NCBI GenBank assembly: GCA_029558835.1
Contig: JAKQDH010000129.1
Location: forward strand, 1-54,435
From: Planctomycetota bacterium
GTDB lineage: Bacteria > Planctomycetota > Phycisphaerae > UBA1845
Direction of reading: 5' to 3'
Length of the DNA: 54,435 nucleotides
Position 1 is the stretch's first letter. Each line of letters begins with the position of its first letter. The notes under the pieces were generated by a model. It worked only from the letters and a program-made list of their open reading frames with translations, was not told where the DNA came from and did no database searches. Below, one piece after another: positions 53,544-54,435 of this stretch. The translations under genes were made by a program, and so were the position numbers.

Positions 53544-54101
53544 ATGATTCGCAAGAGCAACCTCTTAGCACTGTCGCTGTCGCTTCTGCTGCCGGCGTCC
53601 CTCTGCGCGGCCGGCCCCGTCAGCATCTATTATGAAGCCACCCCGCTGGGCGGTAACGAATGGCAATACGTCTACGATGTCGCCAATAACTCGCTGCCTG
53701 GCCCCATCGAGGAGTTCACCATCTGGTTCGCGCTCGGGCAGTACGCGCAATTGGCTCTGGAGACACCGGACCCGCCCGCGGGCGCGTGGGACGAGCTGGT
53801 CGCCCAGCCCGACCCGATCCTGCACGCTGACGGATTCTACGACGCGCTGACGCTGGCGACGGGCATCCCCGTCGGCGGGCACGAAAGCGGTTTCACCGTC
53901 CGCTTCGAGTGGCTCGGGACGGGGGAGCCCGGCGCGCAGCCGTTTGAGATCATCGACCCAGTGACGTTTGACACGATCTGGGGCGGCTCGACGCTGCCGG
54001 AGCCCTCGGCCGCGGGGCTGCTGCTCTGCGCCCTGACTCTCGCCCGGCGTCACCGACGACAACGCCTCTGTTTCGAGCCGCCTCGGCCCCTGCGCGGATA
54101 A
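53544..54101 (+). CDS. PEP-CTERM sorting-signal protein
   Basis: 185 residues. Signal peptide MIRKSNLLALSLSLLLPASLCAA; a beta-rich middle (SIYYEATPLGGNEWQYVYDVANNSLPGPIEEFTIWFALGQY); and a C terminus LPEPSAAGLLLCALTLARRHRR. The last is PEP motif, short hydrophobic helix, basic patch, the sorting tag read by exosortase. The mature protein would go to the outer surface. No exosortase gene is in this window. GGAG lies nine bases before the ATG at 53544. The tail after the basic patch (QRLCFEPPRPLRG) is longer than usual, and the gene end abuts transposase remnants, so the last residues may be altered. Confidence 0.85.
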   Translation: MIRKSNLLALSLSLLLPASLCAAGPVSIYYEATPLGGNEWQYVYDVANNSLPGPIEEFTIWFALGQYAQLALETPDPPAGAWDELVAQPDPILHADGFYDALTLATGIPVGGHESGFTVRFEWLGTGEPGAQPFEIIDPVTFDTIWGGSTLPEPSAAGLLLCALTLARRHRRQRLCFEPPRPLRG

Positions 54102-54119
54102 GGGCGCGACCGCGCCCGG

Positions 54120-54250
54120 TTGGCGACGGCGTCAGGCCTTCGTCCTTCAGGATCCGGCACACCGACGAGCGGCCGACCCTCAGGCCGAGCTTCCGCAGTT
54201 CCCCGATGATCCCGCGGTGCGCCCGGCCGTAAGCGTGCGACCAACGCCTT
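54120..54250 (-). pseudogene. Remnant of an IS3/IS481-type integrase-core transposase
   Basis: The minus strand encodes YGRAHRGIIGELRKLGLRVG, then RSSVCRILKDEGLTPSPTGRG, with no start or stop of its own. This matches the 'G..RI.GEL..LG..V...TV.r.L...GL.P.p' block just before the DDE core of IS3/IS481-type transposases. Only about 40 residues remain. Confidence 0.65.
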
Positions 54251-54291
54251 GGAGGTGCCGGGGGAGCGGTTGGGCGAGGGGGAGGTGAGGA

Positions 54292-54435
54292 TCAGGCGAC
54301 GGCCGAGGTGGCGGCGGCGGAGGGGGGAGCGAAGCGCTGCTGCCATTCGCGGGGGATCAACTCGCCCACCCGTTCGGCCGGATGCGTGGACACGCGCGTC
54401 AGCACGTCACGCAAGTAGGCGAAGGGATCAACGCC
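54292..54435 (-). CDS. C-terminal end of an IS66-family transposase, truncated at the right edge
   Basis: 47 residues up to a stop at 54292: GVDPFAYLRDVLTRVSTHPA, then ERVGELIPREWQQRF, an Ala/Ser tail and stop. The pattern 'P..YL.DVL.R....P..R..ELLP..W' is the C-terminal element of the IS66 transposase (TnpC). The rest of the gene lies beyond the window. The tail abuts the integrase remnant, so two mobile elements met here. Confidence 0.75.
   Translation of the reverse strand, partial: GVDPFAYLRDVLTRVSTHPAERVGELIPREWQQRFAPPSAAATSAVA

Noticed and set aside
1..54435. CRISPR array
   Set aside because: The repeats seen are dispersed palindromes, not regularly spaced direct repeats with spacers, and no cas genes occur.

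Overview
The window is about 65-70% GC and looks like a chromosomal contig from a Planctomycetota bacterium, probably a Phycisphaerae-like lineage. The evidence is the combination of an ECF sigma factor overlapping a TPR-bearing Ser/Thr kinase, a prepilin-type H-X9-DG-like protein, a PEP-CTERM protein, giant secreted beta-helix proteins with a dockerin-like Asp-rich tail (residues FADCLAGP followed by a second Ca-binding loop), and short zinc-ribbon membrane proteins. This is inference from gene content; there is no 16S rRNA in the window.

Layout. The left edge (1-1.6 kb) is an IS4-superfamily transposase preceded by a small AbrB-like gene, with a palindromic operator and a nine-A slippery run between the two. 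tRNA-Gln(CUG) follows, then about 1 kb of GC-rich sequence without genes. Housekeeping genes come next: dnaK, a tandem ACT-domain protein, a DUF5658-like membrane protein and a polyprenyl diphosphate synthase. A large PKD lipoprotein precedes the split glycine decarboxylase (gcvPA/gcvPB) and a YhaM-like OB/HD exonuclease. At 16.3-18.9 kb lies a compact XamI/SalI-like type II restriction-modification pair. Then come a DUF255 thioredoxin-domain protein, small secreted proteins, a sigma factor/kinase pair and a 1583-aa beta-helix protein with four copies of a ~184-aa repeat.

From 31.9 to 46.6 kb there are lipoproteins, a glycogen-debranching enzyme, a candidate structured ncRNA with its own promoter and terminator, a Thi4-type thiazole synthase with an active-site Cys, a sulfatase-like TPR protein flanked by an intact lipoprotein and its frameshifted paralogue, hslV and hslU, and ruvC-ruvA. 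At 47.2 kb is a 165-aa protein with no Asp or Glu at all. The right end has a cupin, a prepilin-like protein, a 1089-aa beta-helix protein, a PEP-CTERM protein and transposase remnants.

Almost every intergenic gap holds palindromic repeats. I can separate at least six families, including a ~140-bp element in three copies and both orientations. The candidates I rate most likely to be new are the acid-free protein (47205-47702), the ncRNA locus (35687-36032) and the possible AbrB-transposase frameshift.
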